From Lachnospiraceae bacterium (GTDB taxonomy: Bacteria > Bacillota > Clostridia > Lachnospirales > Lachnospiraceae): DNA of 7,499 bases. Every line of letters begins with the position of its first letter. The first letter of the stretch is position 1. Below are positions 1-6,876 of this stretch, piece after piece. The stretch is from contig CAAEAB010000097.1 in assembly GCA_900753685.1 (NCBI GenBank), positions 1 to 7,499 on the forward strand, in the 5' to 3' direction. A program made the position numbers and the translations under genes. Under the pieces are notes generated by a model that saw only the letters and a list, made by a program, of their open reading frames with translations, did not search any database and was not told the origin of the DNA.

Positions 1-978
1 GGCCGCATTAAAGACGGTCGTCATGGAACCGCCTGTTTCCAGCGCCTTATACGCCAATTTAAGGCCTTTAAACACTTCCAAATCCGGCGCCTCAAAATGG
101 AGTGTTCCCAATTTAAACAAATCAAGCCATTCTCCGCCCAAAGGCTTCCTGTCCGGATAAAACAGAGCATACTGAATCGGGAGCCGCATATCCGGTGTCC
201 CCATCTGCCCGATGACTGCAGAATCTTCAAATTCCACAGCTGAATGGAGAACACTTTCCGGATGGACGACGACCTGAATCCGATCCAGACCCACATCAAA
301 GAGCCAGCGGGCTTCGATAACTTCCAACCCTTTATTAACCATAGTTGCCGAATCAATCGTGATCTTACGCCCCATGACCCAGTTCGGATGCTTTAAAGCA
401 TCTTCCACCCGGATATTTTCCAAATCTTTAAGACTTTTTCCGCGAAAAGGTCCGCCGGAGGCTGTCAATAATATTTTATGAATCTGTCCCCGGTTTTCTC
501 CATGTAAAGACTGGAAAATTGCCGAATGTTCACTATCTACCGGAAGTATTTTCACATTTTTTTCTTTTGCCAGCGGCATGATCAAATGCCCCGCCGTCAC
601 CAGAGTTTCTTTATTGGCAAGGGCAATGTCTTTGCCTGCCTCAACGGCCGCAATGGTCGGCCGTATACCAATCATACCAACCACTGCTGTCAACACAATA
701 TCCACCGACGGCTCTACTGCCGCCGTCAGAAGTCCATCCATCCCTGCCAGCACCTCTACAGAAAGATCACGAATTTTCTGCCTCAGCTCCTTTGCCTTAT
801 CCTCTCGGAAAACAACCGCCAGCTTCGGCTTAAATTCCCGAATCTGTTCTTCGAGCTTTTCTATATTTGACGCCGCCGCCAGCGCCGTCACCTGAATATC
901 ATCCTTATAATGACGCACCACATCCAGCGTCTGGGTTCCAATGGAACCGGTGGATCCTAAAAGCACTATATTTTTCAT
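1..978 (-). CDS. dxr: 1-deoxy-D-xylulose 5-phosphate reductoisomerase, C-terminus cut by window edge
   Basis: This cytosolic enzyme rearranges and reduces 1-deoxy-D-xylulose 5-phosphate to 2-C-methyl-D-erythritol 4-phosphate with NADPH, the committed step of the MEP isoprenoid pathway. Translating the minus strand from the ATG at 976-978 gives 326 codons with no stop up to base 1. The family is about 380-400 residues, so roughly 55-70 C-terminal residues lie outside. Visible motifs are the NADPH-binding GSTGSIG at residues 8-14, ANKE at 121-124, the metal and substrate site VDSEHSA at 147-153 (D148, E150), TASGGPF at 172-178, HPNW at 197-200, and the catalytic-loop segment [11 protein letters not shown] at 209-219 (K216, E219). 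A GAGGT ribosome binding site (987-993) precedes the ATG. The gene is last in the visible operon, 17 bases after cdsA. All catalytic residues I can check are present, so I see no sign of decay. Confidence 0.96.
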   Translation of the reverse strand, partial: MKNIVLLGSTGSIGTQTLDVVRHYKDDIQVTALAAASNIEKLEEQIREFKPKLAVVFREDKAKELRQKIRDLSVEVLAGMDGLLTAAVEPSVDIVLTAVVGMIGIRPTIAAVEAGKDIALANKETLVTAGHLIMPLAKEKNVKILPVDSEHSAIFQSLHGENRGQIHKILLTASGGPFRGKSLKDLENIRVEDALKHPNWVMGRKITIDSATMVNKGLEVIEARWLFDVGLDRIQVVVHPESVLHSAVEFEDSAVIGQMGTPDMRLPIQYALFYPDRKPLGGEWLDLFKLGTLHFEAPDLEVFKGLKLAYKALETGGSMTTVFNAA

Positions 979-995
979 CTGTTTCTACCTCACTT

Positions 996-1811
996 TTACG
1001 CTCCAAAATAAACCGCCAGAAAGAAAACAATCGGCGCCGTAAATAAAATACTGTCAAACCGATCCAGCACACCGCCGTGCCCCGGGATCAGTTTACCATA
1101 ATCTTTGATCCCCGTATCCCGCTTAATGGCAGAAGCTGTCAAATCGCCAACAACCGCAATCACAGCGCCGACACCGCAAATAACGCCGCAGGCCAGTACA
1201 GTGTTTCCAAGGGATGGCAAATGATTTTCTGCCAACGCACCGTAAGCCATGCCGAGTATAATCGCACCGATGATACCGCCAACCAGCCCTTCAATGCTTT
1301 TCTTTGGACTGAGTTTCGGCGTCATCTTGTGTTTTCCAATGAGCATGCCCACACAATAAGCACAGGTATCATTGCCCCAGGCGCTTAAAAATACCAGCGG
1401 AATAATAAACAAACCGTCCGGCAGTTCCCGCACCCGGTATAAGTGCATCATCAACACTGGAACATACATCAGACCGAATACCGCAAAGGCAATCTGATTT
1501 GCCTTGAACTTCGGAAAAGTAAAGACATAGACGGCGCACAAGACTAAAAATCCGGCAATAACAACCAAAAAGGGCTCGCCGTCAAAATGGCCGTTGGCAT
1601 TTGCATAGAGAAGCGCACAATACAGAGCTGTCGTCAGGCAGCCAATCCATCCAAAAGCCGTCCTCTCAATGTGTATCGTCTTATAAAGCTCATTTAATCC
1701 GACCATAGACAACAGGGATACGAGCAGAAACCATATGGTCCCGCCGGCCATAATCGTGAGAACTGCCACAATAACCAAAACAATGCCGCTGGCCAATCGT
1801 GTCCAGAACAT
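996..1811 (-). CDS. cdsA: Phosphatidate cytidylyltransferase (CDP-diacylglycerol synthase)
   Basis: This integral membrane enzyme makes CDP-diacylglycerol and pyrophosphate from phosphatidic acid and CTP, feeding all phospholipid synthesis. The 271-residue product has the usual family length and is strongly hydrophobic, with several membrane segments (for example about 7-40, 58-70, 81-99, 107-124, 134-146, 175-191, 203-222 and 255-270). The family signature lies near the C-terminus: SAIKRD at 227-232, KDYGKLIPGHGG at 236-247 and the closing DRFD at 250-253. D223 and D250 match the positions of the metal-binding aspartates of the family. The ATG at 1809-1811 has an excellent AAGGAGGG ribosome binding site that overlaps the uppS stop codon, so translational coupling to uppS is likely. 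The gap to uppS is 11 bases and the gap to dxr 17 bases. Confidence 0.96.
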   Translation of the reverse strand: MFWTRLASGIVLVIVAVLTIMAGGTIWFLLVSLLSMVGLNELYKTIHIERTAFGWIGCLTTALYCALLYANANGHFDGEPFLVVIAGFLVLCAVYVFTFPKFKANQIAFAVFGLMYVPVLMMHLYRVRELPDGLFIIPLVFLSAWGNDTCAYCVGMLIGKHKMTPKLSPKKSIEGLVGGIIGAIILGMAYGALAENHLPSLGNTVLACGVICGVGAVIAVVGDLTASAIKRDTGIKDYGKLIPGHGGVLDRFDSILFTAPIVFFLAVYFGA

Positions 1812-1822
1812 AGTATCCCTCC

Positions 1823-2548
1823 TTAAATGCCGCCGAAACGGCGTTCTCTTCCATTATATTGACGAATAGCACGGACTAATTCATCCCTGTTAAAATCCGG
1901 CCACAAAACTTCCATAAATAAAAATTCCGTGTAGGCCAACTGCCAGAGCAGAAAATTAGATAAACGCTGTTCTCCACTGGTACGAATGAGCAGATCCGGA
2001 TCCGGAATATCCCAGGTATCCAGATAACTGTTAAAAAGCTCTTCCGTCACATCCTCGGATTTTAGCTTACCTTCCTCCACATCTTTTGTCATACGAACCA
2101 TGGCCCGGCGCATTTCATCCCGACTACCGTAATTTATAGCAATCGTGAAATTCAATCCCGTATTTGCTGCTGAAATCCGTTCAAGCTCCTCAACCGCTTT
2201 CTGAATATCTTCACTAAGTCCCGTCTTGTCCCCAATAACGCGGACACGCATATTATTTTTCGTCGTCCGCTTAATGCAATCCTTTAAATAGGAACGGAGC
2301 AGCTTCATCAGTGCGTCCACTTCCTTCTGAGGACGCTTCCAGTTCTCCGTAGAAAATGCGTACACAGTCAAATATTTAATTCCAAGATTCCAGGCATCCT
2401 CGCAAATCTGCTCCACCGCCTTGCTCCCCTGAGCATGACCGTAGTTTCTCGGCATCAATCGTTTTTTCGCCCAGCGGCCGTTTCCGTCCAGGATGATCGC
2501 CACATGATCCGGGATTTCCAAAAGTTCCCCGTCAATTTCTCTCTGCAT
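1823..2548 (-). CDS. uppS: Undecaprenyl diphosphate synthase (cis-prenyltransferase)
   Basis: The enzyme extends farnesyl diphosphate with eight isopentenyl units in cis configuration, releasing one pyrophosphate each time, to give the C55 lipid carrier used for peptidoglycan and other wall polymers. From the ATG at 2548 the product is 241 residues, normal for the family. Signatures are DGNGRWAKKR at 21-30 (catalytic D21), AFSTENWKRP at 64-73, INYGSRDE at 138-145, and RTSGEQRLSNFLLWQ at 189-203 followed by AYTEF and WPDF. The start is not certain. An ATG four codons upstream (2560) abuts the only purine-rich stretch, GGAAAGGA, with no spacing, so I prefer 2548, where the spacing is about 12 bases. 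A TTG at 2614 would add 22 residues not typical of the family. The gene follows frr by about 100 bases and precedes cdsA by 11. Confidence 0.95.
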   Translation of the reverse strand: MQREIDGELLEIPDHVAIILDGNGRWAKKRLMPRNYGHAQGSKAVEQICEDAWNLGIKYLTVYAFSTENWKRPQKEVDALMKLLRSYLKDCIKRTTKNNMRVRVIGDKTGLSEDIQKAVEELERISAANTGLNFTIAINYGSRDEMRRAMVRMTKDVEEGKLKSEDVTEELFNSYLDTWDIPDPDLLIRTSGEQRLSNFLLWQLAYTEFLFMEVLWPDFNRDELVRAIRQYNGRERRFGGI

Positions 2549-2592
2549 AAAAGTACCCATTCCTTTCCAGGCATAAATAGTAATGAACAGCA

Positions 2593-2619
2593 GGAGGCTG
2601 CCGTAATCCGACAACCTCC
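2593..2619 (-). other. Stem-loop in the frr-uppS gap
   Basis: Bases 2593-2600 and 2612-2619 form an 8-bp stem (one G-U pair in the RNA) with an 11-base loop. It lies in the only gap of appreciable length inside the operon, between the frr stop and the uppS start. The sequence after it on the transcribed strand (CTGTTCATTACTATTT) is not a proper U-run, so I do not call it an intrinsic terminator. It could mark an RNA processing or stabilising structure, or may simply be chance. Confidence 0.35.
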
Positions 2620-2647
2620 CTCTCGTTTCAGTTTATCCCCATGCTTC

Positions 2648-3202
2648 TTATACCGTAAGCACTTCTTTTGTCTTTGTATCAACAGCCTTGTCTACCTCGG
2701 CAATATATTTATCGGTCAGCTTCTGAACACTCTTCTCCAGGTCATCCGCTTCATCCTCAGAAATCTCTTTGGATTTTTCCCATTTCTTTAATGCGTCATT
2801 GGCGTCACGACGGATATTACGAACAGCGACCTTGGCGGCCTCGCCTTTCTTCTTAACATCCTTTGCCAGCTCCTTACGACGTTCCTCTGTCAGCTCAGGG
2901 AATACAAGACGGATGGCTTTACCGTCATTACTCGGTGTTATACCGATATCGGAAGCCAGAATTGCTTTCTCAATCGCTTTGATCAATTTGGATTCCCAAG
3001 GCTGGATCATAATAATACGTGCTTCAGGCACCGTAATATTTCCTACCTGCTGAATCGGTGTCGGCGTTCCATAATAGTCTACCACCAGTTTGTCCAGGAC
3101 ATGCGGATTTGCCCGTCCGGCACGGATGGAAACATAATCCTTCTCCAGGCTCTCCAATGTTTTTTTCATCTTTGTTTCGTAAACTTGTATTCTTTCATCC
3201 AT
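2648..3202 (-). CDS. frr: Ribosome recycling factor
   Basis: RRF works with EF-G to split the post-termination ribosome complex so that subunits can be reused; it acts in the cytoplasm and is normally essential. The 184-residue product matches the usual 185. It shows the two-domain RRF layout: N-terminal helix with IRAGRANP at 26-33, the beta-rich domain II including VDYYGTPTPIQQVGNITVPE at 41-60 and SDIGITPSNDG at 84-94, then long lysine-rich helices with VRNIRRDAN at 127-135. R132 sits where the functionally important arginine of the E. coli protein lies. A GGGAGG ribosome binding site (3211-3217) stands about 9 bases before the ATG. It follows pyrH by 24 bases, the widely conserved pyrH-frr pairing. 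Confidence 0.97.
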   Translation of the reverse strand: MDERIQVYETKMKKTLESLEKDYVSIRAGRANPHVLDKLVVDYYGTPTPIQQVGNITVPEARIIMIQPWESKLIKAIEKAILASDIGITPSNDGKAIRLVFPELTEERRKELAKDVKKKGEAAKVAVRNIRRDANDALKKWEKSKEISEDEADDLEKSVQKLTDKYIAEVDKAVDTKTKEVLTV

Positions 3203-3226
3203 GTCTGATATCCTCCCAGATTATTT

Positions 3227-3940
3227 TCATTCATCTACGGTCACATAGGTACCGTTAAATTCACCATATAAGGTCTCTACAATGCTGTTTTTCTCATTTA
3301 AGCCGAAAACAACCATCGGCATATGATTCTCCAGACACATGATCGTCGCCGTCAAATCAACGACCTGCAGTCTCTGATCAACGACCTGCTGAATGCTGAT
3401 CTCGTCGTACTTCACCGCATCCGGGCAAACCTTCGGGTCTTTGTCGTAAACCCCGTCAATGGCCTTAGCCAGTAAAATCGCATCGGCTTCAATCTCGATC
3501 GCTCTCAGAGTAGTTCCCGTATCCGTTGAAAAGTACGGATGTCCCGTTCCACCGGCGAAGAAAACGACCTTTCCTTCCGAAAGGGCGGCCATCGCCTTAT
3601 CCTTTGAAAACAGTTCGGTAAATGCGCCGCAGACAAAAGGTGTAAATACCTCCGTCGCCATGCCCATCGTCCGAAAAATTTCTGAAACATAAATACAGTT
3701 CATCACAGTTCCAAGCATCCCGACCTGGTCAGATTTGGTCCGCTCAATGATCTTACTGCTGTTGCGTCCTCTCCAGAAATTACCGCCGCCGATAACAATC
3801 GCCACCTGCGTGCCTTTATCGGTGATCTCCTTCACCTGACGTCCGACCTCCAGGCATGTCGCCTCATCAAAGCCGAAGCCTTTATCCCCCGAAAGAGCCT
3901 CACCGCTTAATTTTAATAAAATACGTTTCATGTTTTTCAT
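3227..3940 (-). CDS. pyrH: Uridylate kinase (UMP kinase)
   Basis: The cytosolic hexameric enzyme phosphorylates UMP to UDP with ATP, supplying UTP and CTP; CTP is also a substrate of CdsA in the same operon. It belongs to the amino-acid-kinase fold family. With the chosen ATG at 3940 the product is 237 residues, typical for bacterial PyrH. Motifs are KLSGEAL at 10-16, GGGNFWRG at 51-58, DQVGMLGTVMN at 71-81 (UMP site), GGTGHPYFSTDT at 130-141, and DGVYDKDPK at 162-170 (nucleotide site). Three in-frame starts exist. The GTG at 3949 falls inside the ribosome binding site, and the ATG at 3931 is 15 bases from it. The ATG at 3940 has ideal 6-base spacing from GAGGTG. It is the first gene of the operon; the rpsB-tsf pair often found upstream is absent. 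Confidence 0.97.
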   Translation of the reverse strand: MKNMKRILLKLSGEALSGDKGFGFDEATCLEVGRQVKEITDKGTQVAIVIGGGNFWRGRNSSKIIERTKSDQVGMLGTVMNCIYVSEIFRTMGMATEVFTPFVCGAFTELFSKDKAMAALSEGKVVFFAGGTGHPYFSTDTGTTLRAIEIEADAILLAKAIDGVYDKDPKVCPDAVKYDEISIQQVVDQRLQVVDLTATIMCLENHMPMVVFGLNEKNSIVETLYGEFNGTYVTVDE

Positions 3941-3946
3941 TTTAAA

Positions 3947-3952
3947 CACCTC
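3947..3952 (-). promoter_or_regulatory. Ribosome binding site that decides the pyrH start
   Basis: On the minus strand GAGGTG is followed by six bases (TTTAAA) and then the ATG at 3940. This favours that start over a GTG overlapping the site and over a second ATG three codons downstream. Confidence 0.75.
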
Positions 3953-4018
3953 ATAAATAATCTACCATAAAATATCCATTTTTTCTACTATTATTTTATT
4001 TCCCCGCCCTTCTTTCAC

Positions 4019-4046
4019 ATTTTAAATGAGACGCAAAGGCCGTAAA
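4019..4046 (-). promoter_or_regulatory. Probable sigma-A promoter of the pyrH operon with A-tract upstream element
   Basis: On the minus strand a -35-like TTTACG (4041-4046) and a -10-like TAAAAT (4019-4024) are separated by 16 bases. Directly upstream, 4049-4066 reads as two A8-type tracts broken by one C, like an UP element that would bind the RNA polymerase alpha subunit. Transcription would start near 4012, giving a leader of about 70 bases before pyrH. The -35 box matches consensus at four of six positions, so this is a sequence-based prediction only. Confidence 0.5.
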
Positions 4047-4087
4047 TAATTTTTTTTGTTTTTTTTCTGGTACATTTTTAACAATTA

Positions 4088-4116
4088 TTGATAATTTTGC
4101 TGATTTCTGATATGCT
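4088..4116 (+). promoter_or_regulatory. Probable sigma-A promoter of hppA
   Basis: TTGATA (4088-4093) and TATGCT (4111-4116) are separated by exactly 17 bases, and the -10 box is preceded by TGA, an extended -10 arrangement. Transcription would begin near 4123, leaving a leader of about 50 bases. The promoter lies back to back with the pyrH promoter in a 235-base AT-rich divergent intergenic region (3941-4175). Confidence 0.6.
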
Positions 4117-4175
4117 AAACTATACCTGTTTTGGGTATTATAACAATTTCATATTTTAGCAAGGGGGAAATTATT

Positions 4176-6158
4176 ATGGAAAACTTCCTTATGATTGTTC
4201 CTGTCATCGGTATCCTTGCTCTTCTTTTTGCCATTGCAACTTCTGCATCCATCGGCAAAAAAGACGCAGGAAATGACCGTATGAAGGAGATCGCAGGAGC
4301 CATTGCTGAAGGCGCCAGAGCCTTCCTTATGTCAGAATACAAAGTGCTCCTGATTTTCGTTGTTGTCATGTTTGTTGTCATCGGAATCGGTCTGTCCAAC
4401 TGGATGACGGCTGTCTGCTTCCTTGTCGGCAGTATTTTCTCAGTTCTGGCCGGTTATCTCGGTATGGGTGCCGCTACGAAAGCAAATGTCCGCACGACAA
4501 GCGCAGCCATGAACTCCGGTATGAATGCCGCACTCTCTGTTGCATTTTCCGGCGGTAGTGTTATGGGTCTTGCCGTTGTAGGTCTTGGTCTTTTCGGCAT
4601 CAGTATTATCTACGTACTTACCGGAAATGCAGACATCCTTTTCGGATTCAGCCTGGGCGCTTCTTCCATCGCTCTGTTTGCCCGTGTCGGCGGCGGTATT
4701 TATACAAAAGCTGCGGACGTCGGCGCCGACCTTGTTGGTAAGGTAGAGGCCGGAATTCCTGAAGATGACCCGAGAAACCCTGCAGTTATCGCCGACAACG
4801 TTGGTGATAACGTTGGTGACGTTGCTGGTATGGGCGCCGACCTTTTTGAATCCTATGTTGGTTCCATCATTTCCGCAATGACTCTCGGTTTGACTTACTA
4901 TGGCCAGACAGGCGTATTATTCCCATTACTTCTGGCAGCCGGCGGCGTTGTCGCTGCTATTCTCGGTACCTTTGTTGTTAAGGCCGGTAATGCAACCAAT
5001 CCGCATGCGGCTCTGAAACGTGGTGAGTACGGCGCTACAGCCATTGTTATCATCATTACGATCATTTTAAGCCAAACGATGTTCGGCGGCTTTAATGTGG
5101 CTCTGGCCGTTATCGCCGGACTTCTTGTCGGTGTATTGATCGGTGTTGTTACCGAAATTTATACCTCCGATGAATATCGTTTTGTTAAAAAGATTGCTCA
5201 GCAGTCTGAAACAGGCTCTGCAACAACCATTATCAGCGGTCTTGCTGTCGGTATGCAGTCCACTGTTGTTCCGATTTTATTAATCTGTGTTGGTATCTTT
5301 ATTTCTTACGAACTGGTCGGCCTCTACGGTATCGCTTTAGCAGCCGTTGGTATGCTGTCCACAACAGGTATCACTGTTGCCATTGACGCTTACGGCCCGA
5401 TTGCAGATAACGCCGGCGGTATCGCTGAGATGTCCGGTCTGGATGAATCTGTTCGTGAGATTACAGATAAACTTGACTCTGTAGGTAACACAACAGCTGC
5501 TATGGGTAAAGGTTTCGCCATCGGTTCCGCTGCTTTAACAGCACTGGCACTGTTCGTATCCTACTCAGAAGCTGTAAAATTAACTGCGATCAATGTCCTT
5601 GATGCCCGTGTTGTTATCGGTGTATTCATCGGCGGTACATTGACCTTCCTCTTCTCCGCTCTGACCATGGAATCCGTTTCCAAGGCCGCTTACAAGATGA
5701 TCGAAGAGGTTCGCCGTCAGTTCCGTGAGAAACCAGGTATCCTGAAAGGTACAGACCGTCCGGATTACACAACCTGTGTTGCTATTTCTACCCAGGCTTC
5801 CCTGAAAGAAATGTATGTACCAGGTATCATGGCCGTTCTTGTACCGATCATCGTTGGTGTGCTTCTTGGCGTTGAGGCCCTTGGCGGTCTTTTAGTAGGC
5901 GCCCTGATCACCGGTGTTCTTATGGCCATCTTCATGTCCAACTCCGGTGGTGCATGGGATAACGCTAAAAAATATATCGAAGGCGGACATCACGGCGGCA
6001 AAGGAAGCGAAACTCACAAAGCAGCCGTTGTCGGCGATACAGTCGGCGATCCATTCAAAGATACATCAGGACCATCCATCAACATCCTGATCAAATTGAT
6101 GACCATCGTTGCCCTTGTATTCGCACCTCTTTTCCTTCAGATTGGCGGATTACTGTAA
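4176..6158 (+). CDS. hppA: Ion-pumping membrane pyrophosphatase, K+-dependent, Na+-type signature
   Basis: This integral membrane enzyme hydrolyses pyrophosphate and couples it to pumping of H+ or Na+ out of the cytoplasm. The ATG at 4176 has AAGGGGG eight bases upstream; the 660-residue product fits small prokaryotic members, which have about 16 membrane helices. Active-site motifs include [11 protein letters not shown] at 181-191, EDDPRNP at 196-202, the D-rich loop DNVGDNVGD at 207-215, and [15 protein letters not shown] at 620-634. [10 protein letters not shown] at 437-446 carries A441 and G444, the pair known from K+-dependent members (Lys and Thr in K+-independent ones). D222, E225 (in FESY) and K640 correspond to the gate residues D243, E246 and K707 of the Na+-pumping Thermotoga enzyme. 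I therefore infer K+-dependent and probably Na+ pumping; H+ or mixed transport cannot be excluded. It is a single-gene unit with its own promoter and terminator. Confidence 0.97.
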   Translation: MENFLMIVPVIGILALLFAIATSASIGKKDAGNDRMKEIAGAIAEGARAFLMSEYKVLLIFVVVMFVVIGIGLSNWMTAVCFLVGSIFSVLAGYLGMGAATKANVRTTSAAMNSGMNAALSVAFSGGSVMGLAVVGLGLFGISIIYVLTGNADILFGFSLGASSIALFARVGGGIYTKAADVGADLVGKVEAGIPEDDPRNPAVIADNVGDNVGDVAGMGADLFESYVGSIISAMTLGLTYYGQTGVLFPLLLAAGGVVAAILGTFVVKAGNATNPHAALKRGEYGATAIVIIITIILSQTMFGGFNVALAVIAGLLVGVLIGVVTEIYTSDEYRFVKKIAQQSETGSATTIISGLAVGMQSTVVPILLICVGIFISYELVGLYGIALAAVGMLSTTGITVAIDAYGPIADNAGGIAEMSGLDESVREITDKLDSVGNTTAAMGKGFAIGSAALTALALFVSYSEAVKLTAINVLDARVVIGVFIGGTLTFLFSALTMESVSKAAYKMIEEVRRQFREKPGILKGTDRPDYTTCVAISTQASLKEMYVPGIMAVLVPIIVGVLLGVEALGGLLVGALITGVLMAIFMSNSGGAWDNAKKYIEGGHHGGKGSETHKAAVVGDTVGDPFKDTSGPSINILIKLMTIVALVFAPLFLQIGGLL

Positions 6159-6172
6159 TAACAATTAAATTT

Positions 6173-6210
6173 AAAAGAGCATTGCATCTCTAGTGTAATG
6201 CTCTTTTTTT
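6173..6210 (+). terminator. Intrinsic terminator of hppA
   Basis: Bases 6173-6186 pair with 6194-6207 in a 14-bp stem (one G-U pair) closing a 7-base loop, followed by a run of seven T residues ending at 6210. It begins 14 bases after the hppA stop codon. The sequence also resembles a bidirectional terminator because the stem base is A-rich on the left. Confidence 0.92.
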
Positions 6211-6230
6211 ACCAAATGTTTTACATTGTA

Positions 6231-6259
6231 TTGACAACATTATCACAAATGAATATACT
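6231..6259 (+). promoter_or_regulatory. Near-consensus promoter of the antitoxin-toxin unit
   Basis: A perfect TTGACA (6231-6236) and TATACT (6254-6259) are separated by exactly 17 bases. The heptamer TATAAGT occurs twice just downstream (6259-6265 and 6271-6277), between the -10 box and the ribosome binding site. That is where the operator of a self-repressing RelB-type antitoxin would be expected; the operator role is inference. Confidence 0.75.
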
Positions 6260-6289
6260 ATAAGTAAAGTTATAAGTGAGGTGAGTCAT

Positions 6290-6583
6290 ATGGCAAAAAC
6301 TGCAAATATTAATATCCGAATTGATCCTGAAACAAAATCAAATGCAGAAAAACTATTTTCCAGTTTTGGAATTACAATTACAGATGCAATTAACATTTTC
6401 CTTCGTAAATCCATTATGGAAGGCGGACTTCCTTTCGAAATGAAACAGCCACGCTATAATATAGAAACCGAAACAGCTATGCATGAAACAAAGGCCATTA
6501 TGAGTGGACAAATACAGGCGACACATTATCCTTCCGCAAGCGCTCTTTTTGACGAACTTGACTCAGAAAAGGACGATGAATAA
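6290..6583 (+). CDS. RelB/DinJ-family type II antitoxin
   Basis: The 97-residue protein opens with the ribbon-helix-helix hallmark of the RelB/DinJ family: a beta strand at about 5-12 (ANINIRID), then helix one around 16-27, the turn FGIT, and helix two around 31-44 (TDAINIFLRKSI). After GGLPFE the acidic tail would wrap the partner toxin. RelB/DinJ proteins dimerise, repress their own promoter and neutralise a RelE or YafQ mRNA interferase. The ATG at 6290 is preceded by GAGGTGA at five-base spacing; a GTG at 6281 overlaps that site and is rejected. The stop codon overlaps the start of the following toxin gene (TAATG), typical translational coupling. The partner is broken, so the antitoxin appears orphaned. 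Base composition is strikingly AT-rich: 34 G or C in 6301-6420 (28%) against 33 of 60 (55%) in 4741-4800 of hppA, suggesting horizontal gain. Confidence 0.9.
   Translation: MAKTANINIRIDPETKSNAEKLFSSFGITITDAINIFLRKSIMEGGLPFEMKQPRYNIETETAMHETKAIMSGQIQATHYPSASALFDELDSEKDDE
6569..6573 (+). promoter_or_regulatory. Ribosome binding site of the original toxin start
   Basis: AAGGA lies inside the last antitoxin codons, nine bases before the ATG at 6583 and only two bases before an alternative ATG at 6576. The spacing marks 6583, beginning MLELVR, as the original toxin start, which is no longer in frame with the catalytic part. Confidence 0.6.
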
Positions 6584-6773
6584 TGTTAGAATTAGTAAGA
6601 ATGAACAACCACTGGATGATCGTTATCGAGATCATGGACTCATTGGTAACTATGCCGGTTTTCGTGAATGTCATATTTTACCAGATTGGTTATTAATCTA
6701 TGCCACAGATAAAGAAAAACTAATATTGACAGCTTCCCGTACTGGAACCCACTCAGACCTATTTGCAAAATAA
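6583..6773 (+). pseudogene. YafQ-family mRNA interferase toxin, internally deleted and frameshifted
   Basis: The reading frame ending at 6773 encodes the C-terminal half of a YafQ-type endoribonuclease: LDDRYRDH, GNYAGFRECH, LPDWLLIY and RTGTHSDLF. The histidines of RDH, ECH and GTH, the Asp of PDW and the final Phe match the catalytic set known from E. coli YafQ (H50, H63, D67, H87, F91). The N-terminal helices are missing. The well-placed start at 6583 encodes MLELVR and then runs out of frame, stopping at 6694-6696 after 37 codons. The distance from start to the first catalytic His is 50 bases against about 147 in E. coli YafQ, so about 95 bases, not a multiple of three, seem deleted. A 65-residue product could start from the ATG at 6576 with poor spacing. 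I judge it inactive; a short active variant is less likely. Confidence 0.75.
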
Positions 6774-6846
6774 ACCGTCAATCCTTATCTCCAGGAACAT
6801 TTTCCAGGCGATTAGAGCAGCATCTAACTATGTTACCATTTCGTTT

Positions 6847-6876
6847 ACACCGCTTTTTGCGGTGTTTCTTTCTTTT
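6847..6876 (+). terminator. Intrinsic terminator after the toxin remnant
   Basis: ACACCGC (6847-6853) pairs perfectly with GCGGTGT (6859-6865) around a five-T loop, followed by a T-rich tract to 6876. It closes the antitoxin-toxin unit and sits directly before the promoter of the next gene. The stretch between the toxin stop and this hairpin (6774-6846) holds nothing I recognise. Confidence 0.85.

Noticed and set aside
526..895. Open frames on the plus strand across dxr
   Set aside because: They lie antisense to a gene whose catalytic motifs are clear, have no ribosome binding site, and encode low-complexity Ser/Thr/Ala-rich or His/Cys-rich translations.
2549..2614. N-terminal extension of UppS from the TTG at 2614
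   Set aside because: The added residues are not typical of the family, the start directly abuts the purine run with no spacing, and it overlaps the stem-loop.
4049..4067. Long T run on the plus strand as a terminator
   Set aside because: No stem precedes it, and no plus-strand gene lies upstream. It makes better sense as an A-tract of the pyrH promoter on the other strand.
4115..4399. Minus-strand open frame overlapping the start of hppA
   Set aside because: It is the antisense reading of hppA, with no ribosome binding site or recognisable domain.
4795..4830. Tandem-looking repeat GATAACGTTGGTGA
   Set aside because: It encodes the conserved DNVGDNVGD loop of membrane pyrophosphatases; the repetition is a feature of the protein, not a DNA element.
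6774..6846. Possible small gene between the toxin remnant and the terminator
   Set aside because: I see no open frame with a ribosome binding site and no recognisable motif in these 73 bases.
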